A stretch of 64,000 nucleotides of DNA, from positions 248,001-312,000 of the forward strand of contig JAFLBR010000006.1 of the NCBI GenBank assembly GCA_017303795.1, written 5' to 3'. A program made the position numbers and the translations under genes. The notes under the pieces are model-generated. The model was not told the origin of the DNA. It saw only the letters and a program-made list of their open reading frames with translations, and ran no database searches. Every line of letters begins with the position of its first letter. The first letter of the stretch is position 1. Source of the DNA: Cytophagales bacterium (GTDB lineage: Bacteria; Bacteroidota; Bacteroidia; Cytophagales; Cyclobacteriaceae). This document shows positions 27,801 through 35,248 of this stretch, piece after piece.

Positions 27801-29454
27801 CTTTCCGATTTCAATAAAACTTAAATCGAAAGCTTACACTGATGTTATAAACCATACGATCAACGTAAAGCCAATTGGGTTTCCCATGCAGCAAAGTTTT
27901 TCATCAAAGGCACAAGATCAAACATTCCGGTTTACATTAGAGGATATTGAACAACATTCGCTACAAGCAACCTTTACAGCCTATACCGATATACTGGACG
28001 ATTTGTTTACCGGTGTGGATGCTATTCTGTGCGAACCCTATGGATGCTTTGAGCAAGTTTCTTCCAGCAATTATCCAAACATTCAGGCCTTGCAGTACCT
28101 GAAGCAATCCGGCATGCCAAACAATACGGCAGAAAAACGCGCTATTAATTATCTGCAAAGCGGATACAAAAAGTTAACTGCCTACGAAATAAAAGGTGGT
28201 GGCTTCGAATGGTTTGGTCATCCGCCCGCACACGAAGGCTTAACCGCCTATGGCTTAATTCAATTTCATGAAATGCAAAAAGTATTTGACGGAGTAGATG
28301 CGAACATGATGAACCGCACGCGCAACTGGTTGCTGAGCCGCAAAGATGGCAAGGGCGGTTTCACTCAGGTATCAGGTAAATATGGATTTTCCGGTGCATC
28401 TAAAGAAGTTACCAATGCTTACATCACCTATGCACTATCCGAAACCGGAACGAAAGAACTTTTATCAGAATATCTAAATGCTTCAACAGCAGCCACACGT
28501 AGTAACGATATGTATCAGTTGGCACTTGTTGCCAATACAGCATTTAACCTGGGCCGAAATAACGAATATGCTACCCTGATAAAACTTTTCAAAGATTACA
28601 TACTTGCAAACGGATATGAAGATTTACAAGCACAGCATTCCATTGTTTGGAGCAGTGGCCATTCTTTACAAACCGAAATGTATGCGTTATGGACGCTTGC
28701 CTTACTAAAGGCACAAGCACCAGACCTTGGCCTTATTAATGGTTGCATCCGTAAGTTAATTGCGGGCAGACAGCACGGGCAGTTTGGTTCTACACAAGCT
28801 ACTGCACTATCGCTGCAAGCACTTACACAGTATGCAACCTTGGTACGCAGAATACGAACCGATGGCGATATTCAGATTTATCTCAACAACACGCTGGCTG
28901 AGAAAATTAGTTATAAAAAAGAAAGTCGGGAGAAATTAGTACTGCAGAATTTTGTAAAAGAAACTGCATCTGAACAACTATTAAGAATAAAGTTTGACAA
29001 TACTACTGAGCCACTTCCCTACTCGGTTGACTTAAAATGGTACACCAAAAAACCGCAATCAAGCGACCAGTGCAAAGTGGTTCTCAATACTTCATTAAGT
29101 ACCAAAACCATTCGCTTAAATGAAACGGTTAGGCTTGCAATTTCGCTACGCAACAAAACAAATACTGGTTTGCCAATGACGGTAGCCGTAATTGGAATTC
29201 CTGCCGGACTAAGTACGCAACCCTGGCAGTTAAAAGAGCTACAGGAAAAAGGTGTTTTTGATTTTTACGAAATTATGGGTGGCAACCTGGTGTTATACTA
29301 CAGAGAGCTTGCGCCAAAAGGAAACCAGAATATTAATCTCGATTTAAAAGCAGAGATTCCGGGTTCGTTTGTGGGTGGTACCAGTTCGGCTTATTTATAT
29401 TATACCAACGAGTTTAAGCATTGGGTTGGTGGAAATACGATTGAAATTCAGTAA
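24841..29454 (+). CDS. Alpha-2-macroglobulin-family protein with embedded TonB-receptor plug domain and thioester motif
   Basis: A 1537-residue exported protein (signal ~1-22). In order: MG2 (~45-150; VYVQLDKPFYKPGEDIWF), further MG-type domains (~150-560), a carboxypeptidase-regulatory-like fold (~565-640), a complete SusC-type plug (~674-810; EVVVTGYG, ALQGRVAGV, LIIRGFSSLAGG, LYVIDGHPI, ANGVIAITTRN), the A2M core domain (~835-950), a thioester/terpenoid-cyclase-like domain with GCFEQ (Cys1069 to Gln1072), and a C-terminal receptor-binding-like domain. The plug occupies the place where a protease bait region would precede the A2M domain. The gene starts 3 bp after the stop of a SusC-type barrel that lacks a plug. 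Known members trap proteases or act in surface transport; here I infer that the plug docks in the neighbour's barrel. Confidence 0.88.
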   Translation: MKNKHYINLAISSLLIIVCAFQAIEEPEFISRLKTSLRTYNQNLTEEKVYVQLDKPFYKPGEDIWFNAFVVNSNSNRPTHISDVLYVELIDPKGNVATKLDLVIREGTAHGDFMISDSAPGGLYQIRAYTQWMKNFGKESGFKREIQVQRIITPRLLLKLDFEKEAYGAGEPVSAKLTISNLKNEKVENALIDLTIKIDGITKLTKQIKSNADGIATLNFQLSDTLTTTDGILQAVVNTTDIQESITRAIPIVLNKISVQFLPEGGNWVQHVNCRIAFKALNEFGKGADVAGVILDEEQNVVTSFKSFHMGMGAFELNGAGNKKYYARIDSPPGNQTLIPLPEPAKTGLVLNLINRDDKNLYWNLYAPAETEVYLVAQTNGEIHFGEYFKLKAGVNSITVATTNFPAGITVFTVFDREQTEQCERLVFVNRQKGLQIKLTPDKSRYLPREQLNLDILTTDSNGKPMPSKLSVSVVDDKLISFADDKQDNILSALLLSSELKGEIQEPAFYFDATEPKAIAALDYLLMTQGWRRFSWKEVIANNKPIVFAAEKNKNISGVLTNDAGAGIAGEVTLLELGGKNRAIQVKTTREGHFLFRNTDPSIPLLLLTKKPGKISLRKESTFSISLNDKEGTVLLPDNPQQTTALAIKRMEVSEETDSDLNMDMGMTADVTQLSEVVVTGYGVIERRDMAGSVVTIQSDNLNERLNASSIESALQGRVAGVMITPQSGNPGAQANLIIRGFSSLAGGRHEPLYVIDGHPIGTSLNQNFSNGSMIGPNEILSIQVINSPEASALYGSAAANGVIAITTRNHLGYYNPVRKNKLNYNSHAITPRKFSRTRQFYVPAISTDIEERTDFRSTIYWNHTVVTDARGKASVTFNNNDDVSAFRITAEGFTGDGLIGRAEEVYYTTLPLALDVKLPEFLGYEDVLKLPVRIKNETINPVEAIVILDLPHGLRVKESTLQNITISAASTQTVWFTLSPTGVAGNFPISIKLKSKAYTDVINHTINVKPIGFPMQQSFSSKAQDQTFRFTLEDIEQHSLQATFTAYTDILDDLFTGVDAILCEPYGCFEQVSSSNYPNIQALQYLKQSGMPNNTAEKRAINYLQSGYKKLTAYEIKGGGFEWFGHPPAHEGLTAYGLIQFHEMQKVFDGVDANMMNRTRNWLLSRKDGKGGFTQVSGKYGFSGASKEVTNAYITYALSETGTKELLSEYLNASTAATRSNDMYQLALVANTAFNLGRNNEYATLIKLFKDYILANGYEDLQAQHSIVWSSGHSLQTEMYALWTLALLKAQAPDLGLINGCIRKLIAGRQHGQFGSTQATALSLQALTQYATLVRRIRTDGDIQIYLNNTLAEKISYKKESREKLVLQNFVKETASEQLLRIKFDNTTEPLPYSVDLKWYTKKPQSSDQCKVVLNTSLSTKTIRLNETVRLAISLRNKTNTGLPMTVAVIGIPAGLSTQPWQLKELQEKGVFDFYEIMGGNLVLYYRELAPKGNQNINLDLKAEIPGSFVGGTSSAYLYYTNEFKHWVGGNTIEIQ

Positions 29455-29471
29455 AGAGGAAGTGCAATAGT

Positions 29472-29479
29472 TAATTTTG
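29472..29479 (+). promoter_or_regulatory. Possible Bacteroidota -7 box TAATTTTG
   Basis: An exact TAnnTTTG match 38 bp upstream of the dioxygenase start. No clear -33 TTTG at the usual spacing was found, so support is weak. Confidence 0.3.
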
Positions 29480-29517
29480 TGGGCTTTGTTTATCTTTAAC
29501 AACCCAACATTTGCACC

Positions 29518-30333
29518 ATGCTACCGGAATCTATCTTGCAATTTCTCAATCAACCTTACGCGCTTACGCCAGATCAAATTCAGTTTTACGATAAAAACCG
29601 ATACATCAAACTCAGGCAGGTATTGGATGCCGACACCACTGCGTATTTTAATAACGTGATTGGAAATAAGGTAGCTGAAATGAATACGGTTACTACCAAT
29701 GTAACGGAACGTAACACGTATGGCAAAGCGTTCTTACAATTGTTTAATCTTTGGCGCGAGGATGACCACATCAAAGCACTGGTGTTTAGTAAAAGACTAG
29801 CAAAACTGGCTGCTGATCTGATGCAAACCGAAGGTGTTCGGCTGTATCATGATCAGGCTTTGTTTAAGGAAGCCGGTGGTGGCATAACACCGTGGCATGC
29901 CGACCAGTACTACTGGCCTTTACAAACCGATAAAACCATTACGGCCTGGATACCCTTGCAGGCAGTTCCCCTATCAATGGGGCCATTAGAGTTCAGTGCT
30001 GGTAGTCATACCATTGTGGAAGGAAGAGAACTGGCCATTGGTGACGAAAGTGAAGTTGCGATACAACAACGTTTACGAGTAACTGATTTTAAACACGTAA
30101 TTGAACAGTTCGATCTGGGCGAGATCAGTTTTCATTCGGGTTGGGTGTTTCATCGCGCAGGCGCCAACACCACCAACAACATGCGCAAAGTGATGACGGT
30201 TATCTATATGGAGCGTCACATGAAACTAAAAAATCCCGATAACGAAAATCAAGTAAAAGATTGGGAAACATGGTGCCCTGGTGCTGTTGTTGGACAAGAA
30301 ATTGATTCGCCTTTGAATCCAGTACTCTACTGA
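29518..30333 (+). CDS. Phytanoyl-CoA dioxygenase (PhyH) family protein
   Basis: A 271-residue Fe(II)/2-oxoglutarate-dependent oxygenase-like protein. The iron triad is visible: WHADQYYW gives His127 and Asp129, and FHRAGANTTNNMRK gives His212, with Arg223 placed to bind 2-oxoglutarate. Length fits the bacterial family. The substrate cannot be told from sequence. It lies 63 bp after the macroglobulin gene with its own possible promoter box, so it may or may not belong to that operon. It is the last plus-strand gene before the second ompA repeat. Confidence 0.88.
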   Translation: MLPESILQFLNQPYALTPDQIQFYDKNRYIKLRQVLDADTTAYFNNVIGNKVAEMNTVTTNVTERNTYGKAFLQLFNLWREDDHIKALVFSKRLAKLAADLMQTEGVRLYHDQALFKEAGGGITPWHADQYYWPLQTDKTITAWIPLQAVPLSMGPLEFSAGSHTIVEGRELAIGDESEVAIQQRLRVTDFKHVIEQFDLGEISFHSGWVFHRAGANTTNNMRKVMTVIYMERHMKLKNPDNENQVKDWETWCPGAVVGQEIDSPLNPVLY

Positions 30334-30350
30334 TTCTCATCGACCAATCG

Positions 30351-31043
30351 AACTTACCTTCCATCAGAAATCAACAACTCCACCCGTCTGTTTTTCTTAC
30401 GCCCTTCCTCAGTTGTATTATCCGCAATAGGTTTTGAACTACCCTTGCCGGAAGTTTCAATACTTTTAAGATTAACACCATTGCCCACAAGATACTCAGC
30501 CACTACATCGGCTCGTTGTTTCGATAATGCCAGGTTATGTGCTTCTCTTCCGGTGTTGTCGGTATGGCCTGAGATTTTAACCGAACGTTCCGGATGCGCA
30601 AGCAGGTAGTCAACAATTGGATTTAGTGTAGGAAAATGTTCGCTGCGCAATGTTGATTTATTGGTTTCAAATAAAAGCTCAGCCCCTAATACAATCAGCG
30701 TGTCGGCTTTTACTTTTGCAATTTCCATTGCTATTGGCTGTGTAACGGTAGTATCCACAGCAATGGGTATTACTTTTTTAACTGGTGGCTTACGCGTGCT
30801 GGTTGTATCTACCCGGATGTTTTGATAAGCACCGCGTTTCGCATTGCGGGCAATCTTCTTTTTGAATTTTTCATAACTGATGCGCTTCATGGGCGCATCG
30901 TGGCCGGCCTGAATGCGGCACAATCTGCGGAAGCAAAGCACTTTGCCAAATACAGAATGTTTAGAGTTTTTGTTTACCCGCTTAAGACGCTCTTTGTTTT
31001 CACCGCTCAGGTGGGAAACCATCCACGGCATTTTGGGATTACC
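30351..31043. repeat. ompA direct repeat, copy 2
   Basis: Partner of 21099-21791. The two copies flank the barrel/macroglobulin/dioxygenase block in direct orientation about 8.6 kb apart, so homologous recombination between them would delete that block. Confidence 0.9.
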
Positions 31044-31142
31044 GTATTCGCGCCCAATCTGGTTAGGAGGCCCCACATATTTTTTTTGAGCCGAGGCACA
31101 GCATGCTCCTAGTAGAAAAAAAACTAACAGACCTATTTTCAT
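30354..31142 (-). CDS. OmpA-family protein (intact copy)
   Basis: A 262-residue protein starting at the ATG at 31142, which gives a proper signal sequence (MKIGLLVFFLLGACCASAQ). LGAC could be a lipobox, or cleavage may follow ASA. An upstream ATG at 31196 would add 18 residues before the signal and is less likely. A basic middle region (KFKKKIARNAKRG) and a Pro/Thr linker precede the OmpA peptidoglycan-binding domain in the last ~115 residues (FETNKSTL, SGHTDNTGREAHNLALSKQR, RKKNRRVELL). It is monocistronic on the minus strand and is the apparent parent of the chimeric copy at 21102-21815. Confidence 0.88.
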   Translation of the reverse strand: MKIGLLVFFLLGACCASAQKKYVGPPNQIGREYGNPKMPWMVSHLSGENKERLKRVNKNSKHSVFGKVLCFRRLCRIQAGHDAPMKRISYEKFKKKIARNAKRGAYQNIRVDTTSTRKPPVKKVIPIAVDTTVTQPIAMEIAKVKADTLIVLGAELLFETNKSTLRSEHFPTLNPIVDYLLAHPERSVKISGHTDNTGREAHNLALSKQRADVVAEYLVGNGVNLKSIETSGKGSSKPIADNTTEEGRKKNRRVELLISDGR

Positions 31143-31435
31143 GTGCAGGTTGGTAAGGGCAAGTACGGCTTCGCATCCACATCTACCAACAAGCACCGCT
31201 ACTTTACGAAGTTCTGAACGGAAGGTAGGTAACTATTATTGTATTGCTACAGAGGAAATCTTCCTCGCCCCGACAGGGTTGATACCCAGACTAAGGAATC
31301 TCTCGATAAAAGCACAGTAATTGTATCTTGTTATACTAGGAACTTCTCTTGAGATTTTAAGGTCGATCGTAAGGGTATATAAACTTTTTAAAGTACGTAA
31401 TATGCTAACATAACACTGTCATGATATAACAAAAT

Positions 31436-33469
31436 TTATCTAATTATTAGCTTGATACGTGTTTCACTCTCTTTAGTTAACAACTGAAGAAAAAAAACTC
31501 CAGGTGAAATGTGGTTGAGGTCGATGTGGTTTATGTTATAGTAACATTCTCCCTTACCAACAATTTGTCCCATTTGATTGTAGATTGAAAAATATACTGA
31601 ATCATGAATAGGTTCCTGCATCTCAATAAATAACTCGCCTTCTGTTGGATTCGGAAATACCCTAAAATATTCGTTAAAACTCAAATCTTCAACATTAAGA
31701 ATAGTAGATACTCGCAACGTTCTGCTAGCAGAAGCCTCTTTTGTAAATTGATCTCCAAGCTGTGACACAGTCAGCACAGTTTCGCCAGCCGTTAGAATTT
31801 GTACTTTTCCTGTTTGATCAATAGTTGCAACCGAAGGAATATTGCTATGAAAAGTGAGAGGCATCCCTGTACTTGAGGATGCAATCACAACGAAATCATC
31901 GTCAGTTACTAACTTCTCGGGAATTTCATCAAATATTATCTGTTGACTAGACTTCCCAACAACTAATGTACGCCTTGCCGTTGCCGGTTCGTAAATTTGA
32001 TTACCTGGCTGATGAGCACCAATTGTAACTACTCCAGGAGTTATTGGCGTTACCATGTTTCCATTGACCGCTGCGATACTCGGGTTACTTGTAGAAAACA
32101 CTATTGCTAGTGATGAGGTTGTACTAGCACTAAGTTTGAATGCTGAGCTATTGTAAATCACTTCATCTAATTCTTCAAATGTTATTGTCTGATCCAGTAA
32201 GTCTATTTTTTCAAAAAAATATAAATTACGATTTGTTATGTCCATCGCAGCAATACTATTGCCATCAACCGCAACACCAACACCCAAACCCCTGTTTGCC
32301 GAGCGATCAGAAGCACATATTTTTTTGTGTTCCATCCAACTACCTGTTTCGTCTCTTGTAAATAAATACAATGCACCAGCACTATTAAGATTATTTTGCC
32401 CAATTTCATCGTGATTTTCTGAATGCGCACCGATAACAATAACATCAGATCCGATCGCAACCTTTCCTCCAAAATACTCCCAATATCCTAAGTCAGACGC
32501 AACAAGTCTTTGAGCTTCCTGCCAGATTCCATTATTATCTTTAGTGAATACGTAAGCAGCACCACCTCCCGTAACTCCAAAGGGATCTTCATGGGTACCT
32601 ACAACAATCGAAGTTTCATAAACGGAAACACTTTCACCAAAAGTAGCATCTTTGGTACGAACGGAAGCCGTAATCTTTTGCTTAAAAATCCAATTCCCAC
32701 TGTTATCTTTCTCAAAGATGTATACAGATCCCGAATTAGAAACAATGTCGGCACCAACAGAATTTGTGTCATTCTTGTGAGCACCAATAACCATTGTACG
32801 GTCATGAATACTTATTGAATATCCAAAAAAATCACCATCTGTTTTATCAGGAGCTTTTAAAATTTGTTTCTTTTGCCATATTCCACTTCCATCTCGTTCA
32901 AAGACATAAACCGATCCATCGTTATACTGATCTCCATTGGGTAAATATTCAGACCAGTTAGCACCAGCAGCAATTGTTTGATCATAAATTGCAACACTCA
33001 CACCTAAAAATTCATAATCTGTTCTGTATCCAGCGTTCGCAGATATTAATTTTTGTTTTTGAACCCAATTACCATTTTGGTCTTTCTCAAAAACAAACAA
33101 CGCACCGGTATCGGCTCCAAACCAACTTGTACCTTGACCATAATCATTACCAGGACTTCCAATAACTGCTATGCCATTGTAAATTGCAGAGGAATATCCA
33201 AAGTTTGGTGGGCCCCAATGGCTTGGTGGATTGACCTCCTGAATAACAGTTGAACCCCATTCACCTAAGATATTTTTCTCAAGTATTGTTACATTTTCGT
33301 CCATGAAGTGTCCTCCAATTGCTATCCCTTGGCTAAAGGCAAGATTATATTGACTATGCCCAATTCTTGAAGCTATAGTCACATGTGCAGATTCCGTCCA
33401 TGTTTGAGCATAACCTAAAGAAATGCCAAGCAGTGAAACAAATAGCGAAGCAAGCCCTGCTAATTTCAT
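31436..33469 (-). CDS. FG-GAP-repeat surface protein with Ig-like domains and T9SS sorting signal
   Basis: A 677-residue secreted protein. A signal peptide (1-21) is followed by about seven FG-GAP-like blades (~25-415) of the pattern 'VAIxxxxIVIGAH...GSAYVFxKD', suggesting a beta-propeller. Then come one or two BIG2-like Ig segments (~420-590; ITPGVVTIGAHQPGNQIYEP) and a type A T9SS C-terminal domain (~600-677; FRVFPNPTEGELFIEM ... ISPGVFFLQLLTK). It should be exported by the type IX system and anchored at or released from the surface. It is flanked by gene-free stretches of 239 bp and 342 bp, so it is probably its own transcript. Confidence 0.88.
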   Translation of the reverse strand: MKLAGLASLFVSLLGISLGYAQTWTESAHVTIASRIGHSQYNLAFSQGIAIGGHFMDENVTILEKNILGEWGSTVIQEVNPPSHWGPPNFGYSSAIYNGIAVIGSPGNDYGQGTSWFGADTGALFVFEKDQNGNWVQKQKLISANAGYRTDYEFLGVSVAIYDQTIAAGANWSEYLPNGDQYNDGSVYVFERDGSGIWQKKQILKAPDKTDGDFFGYSISIHDRTMVIGAHKNDTNSVGADIVSNSGSVYIFEKDNSGNWIFKQKITASVRTKDATFGESVSVYETSIVVGTHEDPFGVTGGGAAYVFTKDNNGIWQEAQRLVASDLGYWEYFGGKVAIGSDVIVIGAHSENHDEIGQNNLNSAGALYLFTRDETGSWMEHKKICASDRSANRGLGVGVAVDGNSIAAMDITNRNLYFFEKIDLLDQTITFEELDEVIYNSSAFKLSASTTSSLAIVFSTSNPSIAAVNGNMVTPITPGVVTIGAHQPGNQIYEPATARRTLVVGKSSQQIIFDEIPEKLVTDDDFVVIASSSTGMPLTFHSNIPSVATIDQTGKVQILTAGETVLTVSQLGDQFTKEASASRTLRVSTILNVEDLSFNEYFRVFPNPTEGELFIEMQEPIHDSVYFSIYNQMGQIVGKGECYYNINHIDLNHISPGVFFLQLLTKESETRIKLIIR

Positions 33470-33811
33470 AAAGCAATTTTAATGTTACCTCTGCAAGGTA
33501 AAAGATTTATTAATTATATAGAAGTTAGGCATAAATGGAAATATAAGCTTATTACAAATTTCCAAATACAAGCATCAAGATACTTCACACAAATTACTCA
33601 TTAACTTAACCAAAGCTTTTTGGCACTAAAACAGTTAGTGGTTTTTTTTTGCAGGTTGATATGGGCGAATATGCCTTTTCGATCTACCAACAGGCATCTC
33701 TTGTACCTGCTACCCGCTGCGGTACTTTCTATTTAATACACCAGGCTACGAGTAGCAATACAGCGCTCTGGCGTAATAAAAGTTAACCGAGGTAGCCTGA
33801 ACATATTTTTA
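33470..33811. other. Gene-free interval with inverted repeat CAGGCTAC/GTAGCCTG
   Basis: This AT-rich 342-bp gap lies downstream of the jetD/mksG-like gene and upstream of the FG-GAP gene. The only structure I see is an 8-bp inverted repeat, 33742-33749 with 33792-33799, just past the jetD-like stop, plus a small CTAC-GA-GTAG hairpin at 33746. It is not a convincing intrinsic terminator. No ORF or RNA gene was recognised. Confidence 0.4.
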
Positions 33812-34693
33812 TTATTCCGGTATCTCAATAAGTACCTCTTGCTCTAGTCCTTTTTTGCACTTCAGAATCAGATGGAATAAGAAAGTTAATTCATCCGTGT
33901 GTTGTGCTTCTATGGTATTGACCAAATGCTTCTGCTTTTCAAAAAGCTCATCTTTACCATACTGGTTAAGCAGGTGCTCCAGGTTTTCGGGTAATAAAAA
34001 GCGTCCGCGGTTACCGTTAATCTTGTTTTTAAATTCCGACAGATAGATGTGAATTCCTTTCAGATCAAAATCGCCAAAATGAACATACGGGTTGGGAATA
34101 GCATTTAACCAACTGGCAATCGCATTACTGTTCTGGTATCGCCAAACAAACAATGGCTTTAAGGTCTTGAACAAATACTGTTGCCGTTGTATCTCTCTAA
34201 AATTTTCGTGCCCTTCCACCACTACTACCGTTACATCGGCTGGTATTGAAAACGTAGCCCACGAAACAATAAATGGAAATACTCCGGCTATGGGCTGCAC
34301 AGTGTAAGGCACACTATCAAGCGTACACGCAAGCGGTTCATAACTGTTAACAAGAAAACCGGAAAAGACGTTAGTCTTTTTAAACTTCGAATCGGAAGCC
34401 GCGATCACAGCATCGGCACGCGTTGTTTCTTCCTGTTCTAAAAAGTGCACGTAATTTTCCAGCGAAGGAATTTCAAATTTATGATGCAGGTACAACCGTA
34501 AGTTATCCGCTTGCTGACAATAAACTTTTTTCTGTTGCCTGCCTACCAATCGGTAATCCAGTGCATGATCCGCAATTAATTGATCAACTAATTTTCTGTT
34601 GGCTCCTGAACCAAACTGCGAATAATTCAATTCCTCTCCCAACATCATCTGTTGAAGCAGCCGGGCAAGCGAATAGGAAATTCTGCTCTTCAT
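33812..34693 (-). CDS. Toprim-domain protein, JetD/MksG-like (DUF2220-type) nuclease subunit
   Basis: A 293-residue protein. A likely DNA-binding N-terminal half (~1-130) is followed by a Toprim-like core: VVVVEGHENF places Glu160 at the first metal-binding motif and VHFGDFDLKGI supplies the DxD pair (Asp208, Asp210). This matches the arrangement in JetD/MksG proteins, which cleave DNA engaged by an SMC complex. It lies 3 bp after the end of the SMC C-terminal fragment and is the last gene of the mksF-mksE-mksB operon. It is shorter than classical JetD (~390 residues). I infer a plasmid- or phage-restricting role from the family; a chromosome-maintenance role is the alternative. Confidence 0.75.
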   Translation of the reverse strand: MKSRISYSLARLLQQMMLGEELNYSQFGSGANRKLVDQLIADHALDYRLVGRQQKKVYCQQADNLRLYLHHKFEIPSLENYVHFLEQEETTRADAVIAASDSKFKKTNVFSGFLVNSYEPLACTLDSVPYTVQPIAGVFPFIVSWATFSIPADVTVVVVEGHENFREIQRQQYLFKTLKPLFVWRYQNSNAIASWLNAIPNPYVHFGDFDLKGIHIYLSEFKNKINGNRGRFLLPENLEHLLNQYGKDELFEKQKHLVNTIEAQHTDELTFLFHLILKCKKGLEQEVLIEIPE

Positions 34694-34696
34694 GCT

Positions 34697-35248
34697 TTAT
34701 GGTTCTACACTCATGGTGAGCAACGGAATCACCTTGACATACCCGTGATTATCTTTTCTGAACTTGTAGGTATAGTTGTAATGCGTTTCGAGTTTACTCT
34801 CGTTGGGCAAACCGTTGATCAGGCAGATGTTGCGCTCTTCGGCAAAGGCAATCAGCTCCTTCAGGTACGGAGCGGAGATCTGCCCTACTTCATCAATAAT
34901 GCAATGCACCTTAAAGTTGCGCGAAGTCTTTTCGGTAGATTCTTTAATGAACACGTTGAGCAACGTAATGTAGATCACCGCCTTCACCAGCATATCGGTA
35001 CCGGTAGAACCCACCTTATCAATCTTCTCGATCCAGCCGGTGTCGTTCTTCCCTTCCTTGATACGGAAGCGCAGTTCAAACAAATCCTTCACGTTGATTT
35101 CTTCGTACCGCTCTTCGGCAATGGCTTTTTGTAAATCGCCCAACAAATCAACCGAACGTCTGTCGATTTCACCTTTGCCTTTTATACCGGGTGTTAAACA
35201 GGTTGGCTTCGCCATACAAGAACGGATTTTGTTCGCGGAAGTCGGCAA
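34697..35248 (-). CDS. C-terminal part of the SMC-like ATPase MksB/JetC, separated by a frameshift
   Basis: This frame holds the missing C-terminal ATPase half: the GSTGTDMLVKA signature-like segment and the Walker B VHCIIDEVGQ. The real coding part starts near residue 21 (GIKGKGEIDRRSVDLL, about 35186); the ATG at 35248 lies inside the upstream frame and is not a natural start. A +1 shift at the CCC or AAAA run around 35182-35195 joins it to the upstream frame and gives a protein of about 1228 residues. As the sequence stands, Walker A and Walker B are on separate frames, so the ATPase would be inactive unless the shift is a sequence error or is bypassed during translation. Confidence 0.75.
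   Translation of the reverse strand: MPTSANKIRSCMAKPTCLTPGIKGKGEIDRRSVDLLGDLQKAIAEERYEEINVKDLFELRFRIKEGKNDTGWIEKIDKVGSTGTDMLVKAVIYITLLNVFIKESTEKTSRNFKVHCIIDEVGQISAPYLKELIAFAEERNICLINGLPNESKLETHYNYTYKFRKDNHGYVKVIPLLTMSVEP

Noticed and set aside
31197-31435. Possible small gene or RNA in the gap upstream of ompA copy 2
   Set aside because: AT-rich 239 bp with no ORF of note, no stable hairpin and no promoter box I could support.
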